NCBI GenBank assembly: GCA_030620095.1
Contig: JAUTXW010003400.1
Location: 496,001-560,000 of the forward strand
From: Kuschelorhynchus macadamiae
Taxonomy: Eukaryota; Arthropoda; Insecta; Coleoptera; Curculionidae
DNA: 64,000 nucleotides
Direction: 5' to 3'
Shown here piece by piece: positions 50,317 through 63,189 of the stretch. The notes below the pieces were generated by a model. It was not told where the DNA came from. It saw nothing but the letters and a program-made list of their open reading frames with translations, and searched no databases. Made by a program: the position numbers and the translations under genes. Positions within the stretch are counted from its first letter, which is position 1, and each line of letters opens with the position of its first letter.

Positions 50317-53300
50317 AAATGCGAATCAAATTACATGTAGCTGCACAGTATATAAACGTTTTGACTACGAATACATGTTTTATTTGCAAGGAAGTTTTTT
50401 GGTTTTAGTGTACTGAAAATACACCCAATAACCATATCTGTTTGTTTATGGTATTAAAAATCGGGAGTTCTTCTGACGCTATTTAGACAAGTTTGTGCTA
50501 TAATTTTTTGAGACACGACTGTCGTGGACATATCCAGCCTAATGAGCATCAATAAAATAAAATAGAATACCTCGAAGACAAATCGCCATATAATTCAATT
50601 AACCTTTCTATTGCATATCTACAAAATGTGCTTCATTTTCCGATGGACCATCTATCTTTATTAATGTGCCCTCCAGAGCACCACAAAATCTTTTTTTTAT
50701 TGGATGTCAATACTTGTAAATAAAAGTTGTAATTACAAAATTTAACAATTTTATGACAACGTATTACGCTCAACATGCCTAGCGAGAAAAAACATACGCG
50801 GGAAAGATTGTTCTGTTAACTGGCTTGACAAACTGTTGCTTTTGTGATTCAATACTTAGCTCTTACGACAAGGTACTGAACTCCAGTACCAACGAAACGA
50901 AAGAAAAACATAATACTAAATTTATTAGCAGTGCTTCTCCAAGTTTTGTTTAGTTTAACTGTCACGATGTTATGCTTTATATCACCTTTTTAATTTTCTG
51001 TTTTGAGAGATGAAATATTCCTAAATTCTATTGGCCTATTTTCTAATCAATAATACTAAAAAAAAATTAAATTTCAATCTATATAGTATAAATATACCTC
51101 AAAGTTACGCTGTCCTGGGTCTATACATTTTTAATATATTCTGAAATAGACATCATTTATGATCAATTTTATTTTACGATCCACCGTATTCGCAGTTATC
51201 ACTGTACCAATCAAAACATTATTTTTTTTAACTCGTCAATAGCAAGTTTACGAGTACACTATTAAAAAATTCAGTTATGAAACGAGATCTTGATTTTTTG
51301 GAACGAAAAGTATTCGTCAATTGACTTATCAATCACTATTAAACTGTTTACTTGTCAAGTAGTCAATTTTATTATGAAACGAAACTCACCTCTTCTCTCG
51401 TCACTAGTCATCTTGTCGGGATCATGAAATAGACCCCTGGTCTAAAATAAAGCTTCTTTAGTGACAATAGGTGTAAATGTTTAATTTTATCGAGTAACCA
51501 GATCATCTTTGCTCCTATAGAACTCGGGAATTAAATAAAAAAATAATTAAGTTAAGTGTCAGAGCCTACTTGCTTCTGATATAAAAGTAATTTTGCTTTA
51601 CTAAACTAATTCTGAACTCAATTTAACCAAACTACGGCACAACTTGAAAATATGTTAAAAATCGAATAAACAAGAGAATGAGTTAAGTCACCTCTTTAAC
51701 ATAAAACTTATTAACGGCCATGGAACAAGCAACACCAAGAAAAGTCCTAAAGTTTGATGAAAAGATTTCCTAGCTAAAAGGATCAACAAGTTAAGTTTTA
51801 TGATTACGAATAAGATTTTAACTTCGTTGCGATTTTGAGTGCTTTGCTTAAGAAATTGTAAAATTTCAATTACAGTATTCGCAGCTAACATAATCATATA
51901 AGCTTTTAATGAATTGTTATGCTACCCAATATATTTTTGAAAGACATGTGTTGTCGCGTATTCAATTTATAAATTTCAAAAAAAAAATTAGATAAGCAAA
52001 AAACCGTATTTTCAGGCCTTCTATTACGTCATATAAAATAAAAGTTGTGCTCAATATGGCGAAATAAATGAATCTAGTTTTCACTATTCTTTTGTGACAA
52101 CGGTTCATTTAATAGAAAACATTTAAAAAAAAATTCATTTTTTCACAATTTTTGTTATTCTCGTTTCTTACTCGGGCCACTCTAGATCATTAAAATGACC
52201 CCAAAAGACTTGCGACGTACAGATATTATACGTTTTTTTTAGTACTGAGTCTTTAAAGCCCAATTAATTATTGCATTCGAATTTGTAATCTGGTGGGTCA
52301 TATTAGTGTGTTTTTGACCCTCCCCCAGAGTTCTTATTTATTTTTCTAGCAGTAGTATACCGAATATAAAGTTTATTATCTTTGAGTTTTAGTATAAGGC
52401 TGGTGATATATATATTTTATGAAGATATTTCTTATTTTGAGAAAACCTAACAAAAATGTATTTTGTTACTGGAGTTTAAGTTTTGACAATACCTGACAAA
52501 ATAATGTATTGTTATTGAGCTCTTCTAATTTTTTAATGTTCTGTCAAGTTATATAAAACAATTTTTTTTGTTTGTCTCGTTTTCTCCCACCACTCCCATC
52601 TACTTAATTTATACTTCTTATTTCTAATACGTGTTTCTGCTTTATTATGGTTTTTGGCCAGCTCGTTGTTAATTATTTATTCTTAATTTACAAAACTTAA
52701 ACATTAGTAGCTATTATATTAGAAATTGTGTAAACAGTGCGGCGTAAAATTTAATTTTCAACTTTATTCACATTGTATGTGATTTTTGTAGATTTTTTTA
52801 AGAAAAACTTTTATTTTTCAGAATTTCATAGATTTTCAACCAGAAGACTCAAAATAACAAGTGTACAGCTATCCTTCCTCCTATGAGTTTTTTAAACTTC
52901 TTCATCTAGAATGATCACATTATTACAATATTAGAGCACGTATTTGTAATTTGTTTATTTATATTATAATAGATTGCTACAAGAAATAGTAAAAAATACT
53001 TTTGGGTACCTGAGGACTTGTGTGAGTGTTAAATTGTATTAATAGGTAAAAATAATTACAAACAAAATAATATGGTACATTTATGTCCTATTCCAAATAC
53101 TGTTATGTTATATACCTTATTTTAATATTGCTAAAATGAAAACGCTATGAAACAAATTCTTCCTAGCGAATAGCGGATATAATAATCAATAGCAGACCTC
53201 GCTGTAGCAAAATAATGGATTTTTGTATCACAAAGAAAAGAAGAAGCACACCGAGCCAGGCAAAAGAATTTTATTTATAACGCATTTGTTTGATGAAAAA

Positions 53301-54412
53301 TGTTATATCACACAAATGCATTAGAAGATTAAAGGAATCCTAATAAAACACATCGCAGAAGTATAAGGTAAATAAAAATGAAATTTGATTTTTAAAGTTA
53401 TTTTCTTGATTAATAATAAGGTATTAATTAGTGCAAAAGTTATATATAAGCAATAATGACTAAAAAAGCAAAGCAAGTCAACACGGTTTATGATGATAGT
53501 ATATTATACTTAGACCTCAAGCCATAAAAAACGCACTGATGAGCTTTATATAAACCTAAGAAAAAAATTAATTTTAGTAGTTAGCTAAAAAATAGCAAAA
53601 GTTGTGTTACTTAATAGGTCTGATAATGCTTGACAGGGAGAAACAACTGTCATGTTAACGTCTTAAAAATTATGTTGCACTAAGACCGAAACTTTTTTTC
53701 TATATCTATTTATACTTATCCATGTCATAGATATACGACTATATTGGGATAAAAGTGCATGGTCAAAACTATCGATATTTTCGTATCTTGAATTACCCTG
53801 TATAGGCCCTAATAACCCTTGTATGGTCAAAAAGAGGGTATGAGCCACCATTTAATAAAATATATGGTGTTCAGCTTAAAAAGTAGTAACAAATTTATAG
53901 TCAAAAATAATTTTAATTGGTATATTTGAACAGTCCCTACAACTTTTCGATAAAAGATTTTTTTGACAGGGCTGCTTTACTTGTACACACTGTTGGACCA
54001 CCCTGTATGTAAAGCAGGCGTATAATTCGAGATATGTCCGTTAGGTAACTAAAAAAATTAGCACATTTACAAAAAATAAGTATATGTTCAAAAATAACTG
54101 GAATATCAGGTTTTATACTGCAAATATCGTATTTTCCTAGGAGTCCCCTAAACATTTTACTAAGACCAGGAATATCTTAAAATTATTATTTTTGATTTTC
54201 GCAAGCAATATATTTTTATGAATTGTAAAAGTCCTATTTAACATCCTGCATATAGCAGTTCTCTTAAAAAACACAGTACGGTGAACAAGTTAGCAGAACT
54301 GAAAGGAAATTTCCAAATAACTCCCGAAAACCGCGTGTTGGTATTGCTTTTGAAATCAAAATTAACTCTCTTCTATTTAAAACTTGAGTGATCGGTTTCA
54401 TTTTAGCCAGTA

Positions 54413-54413
<1 letters not shown>
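50317..54413. other. AT-rich intergenic DNA, no gene seen
   Basis: ACCCTGTATAGG (about 53796) and ACCACCCTGTATG (about 53998) are mariner-type terminal motifs in the same orientation without clear partners. Small minus-strand frames (51688-51897, 53663-53851, 53937-54155) have no recognisable content. Confidence 0.3.
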
Positions 54414-54476
<63 letters not shown>

Positions 54477-54477
54477 T
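54414..54477. repeat. (TA)n microsatellite, about 64 bp, at the PLE 3' end
   Basis: A TA run with one ATTTAT interruption near its right end, directly next to the 3' tail of the Penelope-like element on its right. Confidence 0.95.
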
Positions 54478-55960
54478 AGGGTTTTGGTTCTTGGGGATGT
54501 AAGATCCAGGGATTAAAATAAAATGTTTTTCTTCGTTGTTTTTTTTTATTTCATTTTTGACGTTTCTGTCAGGCACGACCTTCTTCAGACAAAAATGTTT
54601 ATGGTCTGTAAAAAAACCGCAACAAAGTCAATAGTAAATGCACACAGAAAGATATTTATACAACTTACCAGAAACAAAAGTCTCGAAGATTCATTGTTCA
54701 CAGTTTAAAAACAACATAAAACGAAAATTAGTTACAAAGCACATTTTTCATTTTTGAGACAAACACATTAAAAATACTTATTTTATTATTTGTCACATAT
54801 ACAGGTGAAAGGTTTGGATGTCGAGTTGTTTATGCCCACTGCCAAAATATGTTAGATTATTTATTATTTATCAGATGAAATTCCTTTCCTACTGCATACG
54901 GGTGCTACCGGAAGAAACTATTGGCATTGAAATATAAGAATATTTACTTCCACTGCTAGTTTTTAATTAAGTTATAATATATATTACTTGATTTTTTTGT
55001 GTCATTTTGAATTTACTGAATCTGCATTTCTTTGTATTTCAATCATCTCGAGAAACTCTCTTTTTTTTGTGCTATTTTCTGTTTTTAAAATTTTTACGTT
55101 CTCAAAATCAAAACTACGGTTATTTTCTACAACGTGGTTTGTTAGAGCCGTTTTGTTTTTTTTTTATCATATTTGTGACCGTTTATGCGATTACCAAGGT
55201 ATTGGCTGGTTTATCCGATGTATACTTTATTACAATTGTTACAAGGAATCTGATATACTACGTGAGTTTTCTTATTTTTAGGAACAGTGGACTTTAATTG
55301 ACTAAAATTTCTTTTTAAAAGCTTGTGACCTTTATGTGCAATTTTTATATTGTGAGGTTTAAATAAATGCGTAAGTTTTTCTGATAGGTTGGGTACGTAA
55401 GACAAAGAGAGATAATTAGTTTTTTTACACTAGAATTGGTTTTTTGTTGGTTTTGATTGTAGAATACATGAATTCGATTTGTAAAGATTTTGTTTATTAG
55501 TTTAAATGGATTATTATTGAGTTTTAGTGCCTCTTTTGCTTTCTTTATGGCATGTTCCCTATATTCAGGGTCGGAAAGTTTTATTGCTCGATCTGCAAGG
55601 CCAATAATGACTGATTTTTTTGTGACATGGGGTGTTGAGAATTGTAGTTGAGAGTACCACTCTGTTTTTATTTGGTTTCCACTGCGGTAAAGAGTTAAAT
55701 CTAAAAAGTTTATTTTCTTTTTTTCTATTTCAATTGTGAATTGTAGCTTTTTGTGATATTTATTGAACACGTTTAAAATCTCTGTTGCTTTATCGTTAGG
55801 CATTGCACAGACGCAATCATCTACGTATCTGAAAAAGAAGGGCATACCAAAATTTAAGTTTTTTATTATGTTTTCTTCCAGGGCTTCCATAACGATTTGT
55901 GCGATGACACTGGTTACAGAGGCATCCATTGCACAACCATTAATTTGTTTATAAAAGTTT
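54478..55960 (-). pseudogene. Penelope-like element: RT plus GIY-YIG remnant and 3' tail
   Basis: Read on the minus strand, the copy starts inside the reverse transcriptase at about 55957 (KQINGCAM). It shows IAQIVMEALEENI, the catalytic box FRYVDDC with both Asp kept, LQFTIEIEKKKINFLDLTLY and GLADRAIKLSDPEYRE. A frameshift near 55405 leads to SYVPNLSEKLTHLF and CNNCNKVYIG. A TAA (Gln codon changed) follows, then TSQYLGNRINGHKYDKK, another frameshift, and the GIY-YIG domain tail (TNHVVENN, FENVKILKTEN, KREFLEMIEIQRN). Downstream, CTGAAGAAGGTCGTGCCTG then ACAGAAACGTC (54559-54590) is the usual PLE 3' signature, ending at the (TA)n tract. PLEs copy themselves through the RT and nick DNA with the GIY-YIG nuclease. 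This one is 5'-truncated and dead. The MGSP-like turn before the catalytic box is altered (MDASV). Confidence 0.85.
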
Positions 55961-55984
55961 TATTGATATTGCAGATGCAAAAAT

Positions 55985-56240
55985 TAGATGTGATGCACTT
56001 ATGGTACGAGTTCAACATGACTGAACAAAATGTCGGTATAAAAAATTTTTTACGAAATCAATTTATTTTAAATCACACCCAAAAGTCAAGTGTGGAATAT
56101 GGTGGAGCAAATTGGCTCCTAATAAAAATGTTTGAATATTGCGCAATACTAAATTACGTCGCACTTCACTATTCCTAATAATAAGAAAGATTTATTACTA
56201 GTGAAGTTTCGGTTAAAGGAAGTTTATCGACTTTTTTACT
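55985..56240 (+). repeat. Dispersed repeat family A, copy 4
   Basis: GGTACGAGTTCAACATGACT, AATCACACCCAAAAGTCAAG, TGTGGAATATGGTGGAGCAA and GCACTTCACTATTCCTAATA match the other copies. It begins just beyond the 5' truncation of the PLE. Confidence 0.52.
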
Positions 56241-58811
56241 GTTAACAAAACTTATAAAATACTAATTTCCAGATATTTTTGAATTAAAACCTCCTTCTTT
56301 TATATCCATATGTATTAAAATACTACCTACTGGTGGAATTATTTATTAAAGAATGAAAAAAGTTTATTATTTATTATCAAATTTCTGTATAAAATGGGAA
56401 CTCATATTTTCGTTATTAAGTGTAATTAAATTTTATTATTGTACCTAAACATCTACTTACCCGAGGAACAAGAATTAAAAAGCATTGTTTTCAGCAAAAT
56501 TAATATATACATTCTTGGGAAGACAAAACAAAGATGATGAAAATTAGTTTTTCCGCATTATGTGTTTTTCGAAATCTCTATAATGAGGTTTATGTTTGTG
56601 TTTTTAGGTAAATGGTTCGAGCCAGGATGATAATGTTCTCGATTAAAATTTCTATATAATAATAGACGTTAGATTAAATTTAGTTTTTAAGGTTAAATCA
56701 TAAAATTAATAATAGCGGTGGTAGTTATCATTAAATATGGTGGTTTATGAGAAATTCGTGGAAGTATAATAAAATGCAAAAATTTCATTTGAACGATTTA
56801 TGATTTCATACTTATTTCTGGTATCCAAAATTATTGATTAAAGTTCTATAGAATATTAAACAAGAATCATATGAAAAATTTTTTTCTGTTCTATTTGGGA
56901 TGTTTTTCTAAGTTTCTTAATGTGTTGAAAGCATTACCTCCTGAAAAATAATATTTAATATTTCATAGCGTTTCTGTACACTACCTACGGTAAACAAGCA
57001 AAGAGAGATTGCAATTTCGGAAAAATAAACTGGAAATACAGAACTTTTAAAAAATAGTAGTAGTATATAAAGAACTAAAGGTGTTAATAAAATACGTCAA
57101 ACATTTAAATAAAGATTAAACTTTAGAGGTGTTTAATGTAGGATTTCATTTTTTTACTTTACTGGAAAACATAAATGTAAGACAACTATGTTTCGTTAAC
57201 ACGTTAAATATGATCATTTCTGAAGAAGTTCTAATCATTATACTTATTGCAAACTAGGGTCAAAATTTATATTAGTTTTATTATTATTTTTTTAATTCTT
57301 GAATTTTAGCCAGAACGGTGATCAGAACTGAAAATTATCAAAGTCTTTCATTATGATTATTATTATATATACTACTAAACAGTGAAGTGAAAATATTGCT
57401 CCTAAAAATGAAGAAAAAATCTTTTTGTTAATTGTTAATTGTCAGAAACATGGCATCCTCGAAAAATCTTACAAGATATTTCATTGCAATTAGCACAATA
57501 ATTTGGACAAAAGATATAAAATTTCTGCAGCTACATAAACATATCCCAGTTTGATTTACAGTCGCAAAATATCGTAAGATTAATTCTGAAACTACATTTG
57601 CCACTGCTATTTTTAGTTCAACCTTAGTCTATTATATTCTTATCTATATAATATCCATTTTTACTTTTTATAATAAGATCAAAAATATTAATATTTGACA
57701 GCATCTCCTGTTGAAGAGTTAATTCTGTTTTATTTTTTGTTTAGTGCTCATTATATTATAATTGATCTAATTTCTTTGCTTGCTTATGTTCCATTAAAAA
57801 AATGTCACCAGTTTATATAATGATTCGTTTTTAGCAGATGAACCTAAATATATTTATATATTTTCGCGCAAGTGTTTATTTCTAATAACTTAAGTTTGCA
57901 TTCTTTTTGTCGCATTTATACACACTGAATTATTTGTTATGAGAAAAAATGCCTCCCTTGCTACAATGAATATGTTATTGTCTACTTTTTCACTATTATT
58001 TTTATCTAAGAAAAACACGTTAATAGACATTTTTATTTTATACGTTATTGAGGCTTAGGAAAGATTATCCTAAAACCCCTTTTATCTGCCGTTTTAAAGC
58101 AGCAATGATATTTTCATGTCACTGAGAATTTTGATATCTTATAGATAATGGTACCTTTGCAGAACTTATTGACTTTTCCTGGCCGAAGCATAATTACTTC
58201 TCTTCTTTCCTCTTTCTGTGTGATGAATAGTCAAATTCATAATTCCAAATCTTCGGCCTAAAATTACCTACAAGGTACCACAAGATTTATTGCTGTATTA
58301 ACCAAAATCATCTCAGTTCGCCTTAATTACTTGCCATCTTTTCTCGATTTTTAGGCGCTGACCTTGTTTAATTTTACTATAGTTAATAAAATGTTATTAC
58401 ATATTTACTGACCTTTCCAGAAATAATCATGCTAAAGTCAGTTTTATTATTAATCTTTGACTAGTTAGGATCTATCAAAAACTCCATGTACTGTGCAAAA
58501 TAAACGTAATAAACTTTTAAAATAGGTTTAGCCCAAAAATATTAACTAGGTACGTTTCAAAACGGTAGAAAGTTGTAAATCATGTATTTCAACCCTGGGT
58601 TAGCAGTTAGTTAGTTAATTAAAAAATCATTTGCCAAAATGATCCGATGTCATGTTAGTTCTATTATTTAAGTTGCAAAGATAACATCGTACAATTTTGG
58701 CAAAAAAGTTAAAACGCTAAAATAAGATAAAAAACTGCACAATCGTTTAGTAAAATAAAACTTCTTTTATTAGGTACGGTTTACATAAACAGCCGTGTTA
58801 TTGTGTTAGAA
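56241..58811. other. AT-rich intergenic DNA, no gene seen
   Basis: No frame longer than about 60 codons carries recognisable content. No repeats of note. Confidence 0.4.
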
Positions 58812-59068
58812 TACACCGAAAATAAATCAAAACCTCTTTCGGTTTTATTTTAAAAAGATTATGTTCATTTTATTTTATTTCTGGTAGTTCTTGACGTCAA
58901 ATTGCATTGCTTTATAGTACAAAAAACAGATTTAGTCAAAAAGTACACTGAAAATAAATCACAGCCTCCTTCGGTTTTATTTTAAAAATTATGTTCATTT
59001 ATTCTGATAGTTCTAGGCGTCAAATTTCATTGTTTCGTAGTACAAGAATTACATTTAGTAAAAAAATA
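58812..59068 (+). repeat. Tandem duplication, 132-bp period
   Basis: TACACCGAAAATAAATCA, CTTTCGGTTTTATTTTAAAA, TTATGTTCATTTTATT and GACGTCAAATTGCATTG recur at 58944 onwards with about 10-15% differences. Non-coding. Confidence 0.75.
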
Positions 59069-59699
59069 CAAAATTATATTGCGACAGATGTTTAGATTAA
59101 TGTGTAAAACACGCTGTATTATATTAAAAATATACCAGACATGACAAGTTTAGTTTTTATTTAGTAAATAAAATGATATGCTTAAAACTAGAAATATGTG
59201 AAGATATTCGAACACATTTAAAGTTCTTTTTTTTATTTTAAAATGTGTTTCCCGACTTATCCTACATCCCGACAGGGTTGGGGCAATGACAAAAATGCCT
59301 ATTTTTATGAGCCTTATCCTATCTAAAATTTCAATAAAATCCTTTTTTTTTTGTTGATTCTACCTGGTTTATTGAACTTGAGCTTTTTTGTTTAATACAC
59401 TGAGGAACTGCAAAATGTTTCCAAGACCAAAATAGCAAAATGTTACTTATGTTATTATTGCTTTGCAAAAGTCTCAGTTGGCTCCAGTTTTATTACCTAC
59501 CTGCCCTTAATTTATTATGGGAAAGTTCGACCATTAAATGAGAAATACCTAGATTTATTCTACCAGATATACTGTATAAGGGATTTAAATATATATACAT
59601 AAATATAAACATAAATCCTGAATTATTAGTTAGTTGTATTTCAACCATCAGTTGATGGAGAGCTGTTCATATTTGAGAAATTAGAGAGTTTTGAGCAAC
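59069..59699. other. Intergenic DNA, no gene seen
   Basis: A short GC-rich stretch at about 59255-59285 (CCCGACTTATCCTACATCCC) stands out, but I can assign nothing to it. Confidence 0.3.
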
Positions 59700-60232
59700 A
59701 TGTCGCAAGTTTGTGTAAATAAGCGGGACCATTTTTGTTATATATGTGGTGACGTGACGTTTGTGGAAAAAACGTACTCTTAGCTCTTTAATAAAAAAAC
59801 TTATTTTAGCTGCAAAGTTGGAAACCAGGATAAAAATTGGGGTCCCCATAACTGCTGTAACGAATGTGCGTCCAACATTCGCGACTGGCTAAGTGGAAAA
59901 AAGCGTCAGATGCTCTTCGCTGTTCCTATGATCTAGCGAGAACAGAAAGACCACGTTACTTTGGCTGGACACCTTCTATCTAAAAAGCCCTATAGGAAAA
60001 AAAAGGTCTGTGAAACAGTATCCAAATTTACAATCTGCCAAACGCCCGGTGCCTCATAGTGACGAGTTGCTTGAACCTAATCGATCTCAAGAATATACCC
60101 TAGAATTGTGATGATGATCAAACAGATTTAGAATTACCCAAGACAAAAGCAGAACTACTGGCTTCTCGATTGCAATAATAGAATTTACTTCAAAATAAAG
60201 TAAAAGTTTCTGTGTACTAAAACCGTCAGAAA
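59700..60232 (+). pseudogene. Cys-rich (zinc-binding-like) repeat protein pseudogene
   Basis: From the ATG at 59700 one frame reads MSQVCVNKRDHFCYICGDVT, then PHNCCNECASNIRDWLSGKK and RQMLFAVPMI, then REQKDHVT, with a TAG inside at about 59788 and another where the family has Trp (MI-stop-REQ). After a shift, LPKTKAELLASRLQ is followed by two stops and NLLQNKVKVSVY. These blocks match, in order, a protein family of unknown function that is widespread and repeated in insects and some other animals, whose N-terminus is a C-x2-C/C-C-x2-C zinc-binding module and whose later part begins at the AELLxSRL helix. Only the first quarter remains. Whether the family is a transposon product is inference. 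Confidence 0.6.
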
Positions 60233-60607
60233 AACCTATAGTCAGAATGTATAGAGTAATAAAACCTTATTTGGTATGCAAAGGACTACAGAGTGACCCA
60301 CCCACCAATAATGTATGCCATTTCGATATTTTGGTAATAATTTAATTGCAAAATTCTTTGTTTTCATCAAGTGCAGGTAGTACCACCCGGTTTTCAATTT
60401 ATGCGTTTTGCCTATTGTTATCCATTCATAAACACTGAAAATGATACGCCAAAGTCGTGTGGTTGGATACTTACAGAAACAATTTGAATTTAACGAATTT
60501 TTATTTTAACAAAATAAAACTAATATATAATATGTACATAATATGGAAAATAATTATTATTATATATTATTATACAACAATTAAATTATAATAGGTTGTA
60601 TTCTTCA

Positions 60608-61430
60608 TCATCTGAGAAACTGTATCTCCACGTCGACCCTCTGATCGATCAGGTTGTCAAGATCCCACATTTTCTCTTCCTGTTTAATCACATGCTGGAT
60701 TGCTTTTCGCCAGTTCTCTAGTGTCACTTCCTTAATTGCTTGATCAAACAGTAGCTTAACATCTTATATTTTAAATGGTGTGTTTTGTCTTCCTAGCGCA
60801 GCACCGTTAAATTATATTTTTCTGCTATATCTTCCACGGCATATTTCATAAAACAATTTTTGTGTAAATTTGCTATGGATAGTAGTTCTTTCTTTATCAA
60901 ATTGGGTTCAAACTCAGTACTTATGGTAGGTAGCCAATCGATAATTTTTTATTTTCTCCAAGATAAAGTTGGTGTCTTCTCTATGCTCCGTGAATGATAG
61001 CTTGCGTTATCCATAACCACTACCGAATCAGCCGGAAGATATTTTATCATTTTAGTCTTATTATCAAAATAGTCTTTGAAAATCTAAATTCATGTCCTCA
61101 TGGTAATTTCCCATCCGGCATGACTGAAATGTTAGCAAACCTTCTTTTAAAAATCTCTCTTCGCTTCCAATGTGTGTAATTATTAGTCTTTTCCCTTTTT
61201 CCAAAGGCACTTTAATACCCGTTGACAGGCCTTCGATGAAAGCTTGGCGGGCACTGGTTATATTTTTGTCTTGCCACATTTTTTTGTACTATATAACATT
61301 CATTGATCTACACCCCAACAAGATAAAAAAAAATCATTTGCTCCCTGTGGTTCTGCTTTGTACTCTTAAGTATTTTCTTTCTTCAGCAAACCATTTCACC
61401 GGTTTCCAGTAAAAATAAGAGAATACTGTC
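60608..61430 (-). pseudogene. DDE (Tc1-like, DDE_3-type) transposase remnant
   Basis: On the minus strand, MWQDKNITSARQAFIEGLST, KGKRLIITHIGSEERFL, LLTFQSCRMGNYHEDMN and then VVVMDNASYHS (second catalytic Asp) follow the order of an insect DDE_3-type transposase. LIKKELLSIANLHKN, the helical insert, comes next. TVLR then breaks off. The normal block with the third catalytic residue (usually P-P-Y-H-x-x-x-N-P-I-E) is deleted, and the frame resumes at DVKLLFDQAIKEVTLENW and EEKMWDLDNLID, ending at the TGA at 60608-60610. At least three stops and one frameshift are present. The N-terminal DNA-binding part is not recognisable beyond 61280. Dead copy. The family is unrelated to the two mariner remnants. 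Confidence 0.75.
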
Positions 61431-63189
61431 ATCTTAGCCAAGCTCCATCAAAATTTTATCTAAAGTGGGTATTGTTATGGTAGAAACTCTTGAATTTAAA
61501 AATATTTGATATCTCTTTTAAACAGACTATAGGTCAATATATAGGGAATGACCCTTTACGTAAATTAAATTCTCAATTTTAATTTTTCGTATGTTTTAAT
61601 GTTTATTGATTCAAGTGCAAAAACATCTAATACGCTTTTTTAATGATACTAAAATAGATAATAAATGACGGATATTATTATCCACATGGAAAGTCACCAC
61701 TGTTTTTTAGAAACAGTTTTAATAACTAAATAAAGATCACTGAGGTTTCAAAAATATTTTCTTTAGTAACTTTTCATAGTTTTTTAAATTATTTTTCAAT
61801 AACATTTTCTTCTACCAAAATCACAATTTAATCACACAGTTATTCACGTTTATTCAATATCTCTTCCATTTTTATTAGAGCCATAGACACTTTAAAATTC
61901 TAGTCCAATTACTTACGCGTTCATAGTCGGTTGGGTCATTTGTTCAGGGTTTAGCAGCCAGGCATTAAATGCATTTCTAGGAAAATTAATTTTGTTTTCA
62001 GTTGGAATTGAATAATTTCATCATTGGGAATATAAATGTGTTTTTCCACTCCCAACATTGTAAATATACTATTGTAACATTAAGTCGATGCAAGTAGGTG
62101 CATTTTACTTAAGACCAATAATATCCTGGTAGAAAGTGCCGTTTAGTACTGCAATAGTATAGATGGTCTGACAATCCATACCGCTTAGATTTAGATTTAA
62201 TTTAGTTAGAACTAAGTAAATACTTCTCACATGTCTCTGGAGGAGTAGATTATTAAGAACTTACATCTCCATAAAGGAGTAAATAGCAAGTAAAAACATC
62301 TTTTGACGGTTTTTATTTTTAGTACACTATTCGAATTAAAAACAAAATTTAAGATTTTTTAAAATTCCTATTTTTTTTTGGATTTTTCTGTTGTGACCAC
62401 GGTCATCTGTAAAGAAGTTACACATTCAATCTCAAAGTAGTAGTATATATGGTTCGGTAGAGCCACAGCATCTAGGCTAATTGTACAATGTACATCTATC
62501 CCAGGATCATCGATGATCCTAGGCGCTTAACTAGCCTATTCTTATTAAATAGGTGAAGATCGCGTAGGGGGATTATTGTAGGCCAGCGATTGATGAGGCA
62601 GCAAAATGTGCTGCTATCACATAATATTGCTTGTAACCTCTACAGATGGAAGTGTCGCTTAGCCTCATATTGTAAAGGTGTTTACTCAATTGACGGATAG
62701 TCAGAATTTATGTTGCAAATCGCGTTTGACGTCTTTTTACTAGAATTTCTTTGGATCTCCTTAGCCAATTCGGAGGTATTAATTTCATGTTACAACCTTT
62801 TATTGTGGATATTTTGTTGAATAAAGTACATCATTGCAGCAAATGGTAATGAGTTAAGGATACTAAGTTCAAAAACATTTAGACCAACGACAGCCCCCCA
62901 CACTTGTCAATTTATCAGCATTTTTTTTTGCTACTTCCACCCCACACGAATATCATTTAGCAAACCAGTGCTTCATAAGATTCATATAGTACATGTCCTA
63001 TATTTTAGCTCTTTAGGATAAGTAGTTTTGCCTGTCGTACCTCTGACAGGAAATGACGTGTACCTTGCTGTCACTTTAAATATGCTAGTTTACAAAGTTA
63101 TTTATACCAGTTTGCTGGACATATATGGGTTTTAGTATAAGCTTGCCATTAATAAATAAAAGTTTCCTTTTCCTTCATTATTATGTTCA
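61431..63189. other. Intergenic DNA with a 24-bp palindrome
   Basis: The only clear structure is the palindrome at 62500-62523 (AGGATCATCGATGATCCT core, 18 bp perfect, 24 bp with one mismatch) within a GC-richer patch (62460-62700). The minus text near 62400 (CAGATGACCGTGGTCACAAC) vaguely resembles a PLE 3' tail and could belong to the PLE at 63.2 kb. No gene seen. Confidence 0.35.

Noticed and set aside
53796..54010. Short element bounded by two ACCCTGTAT motifs
   Set aside because: The motifs lie in the same direction, so they cannot be the two inverted ends of one element.
55007..55954. Plus-strand frames of up to 97 codons
   Set aside because: They are reverse-strand shadows of the PLE coding sequence, whose minus-strand residues are clearly conserved.
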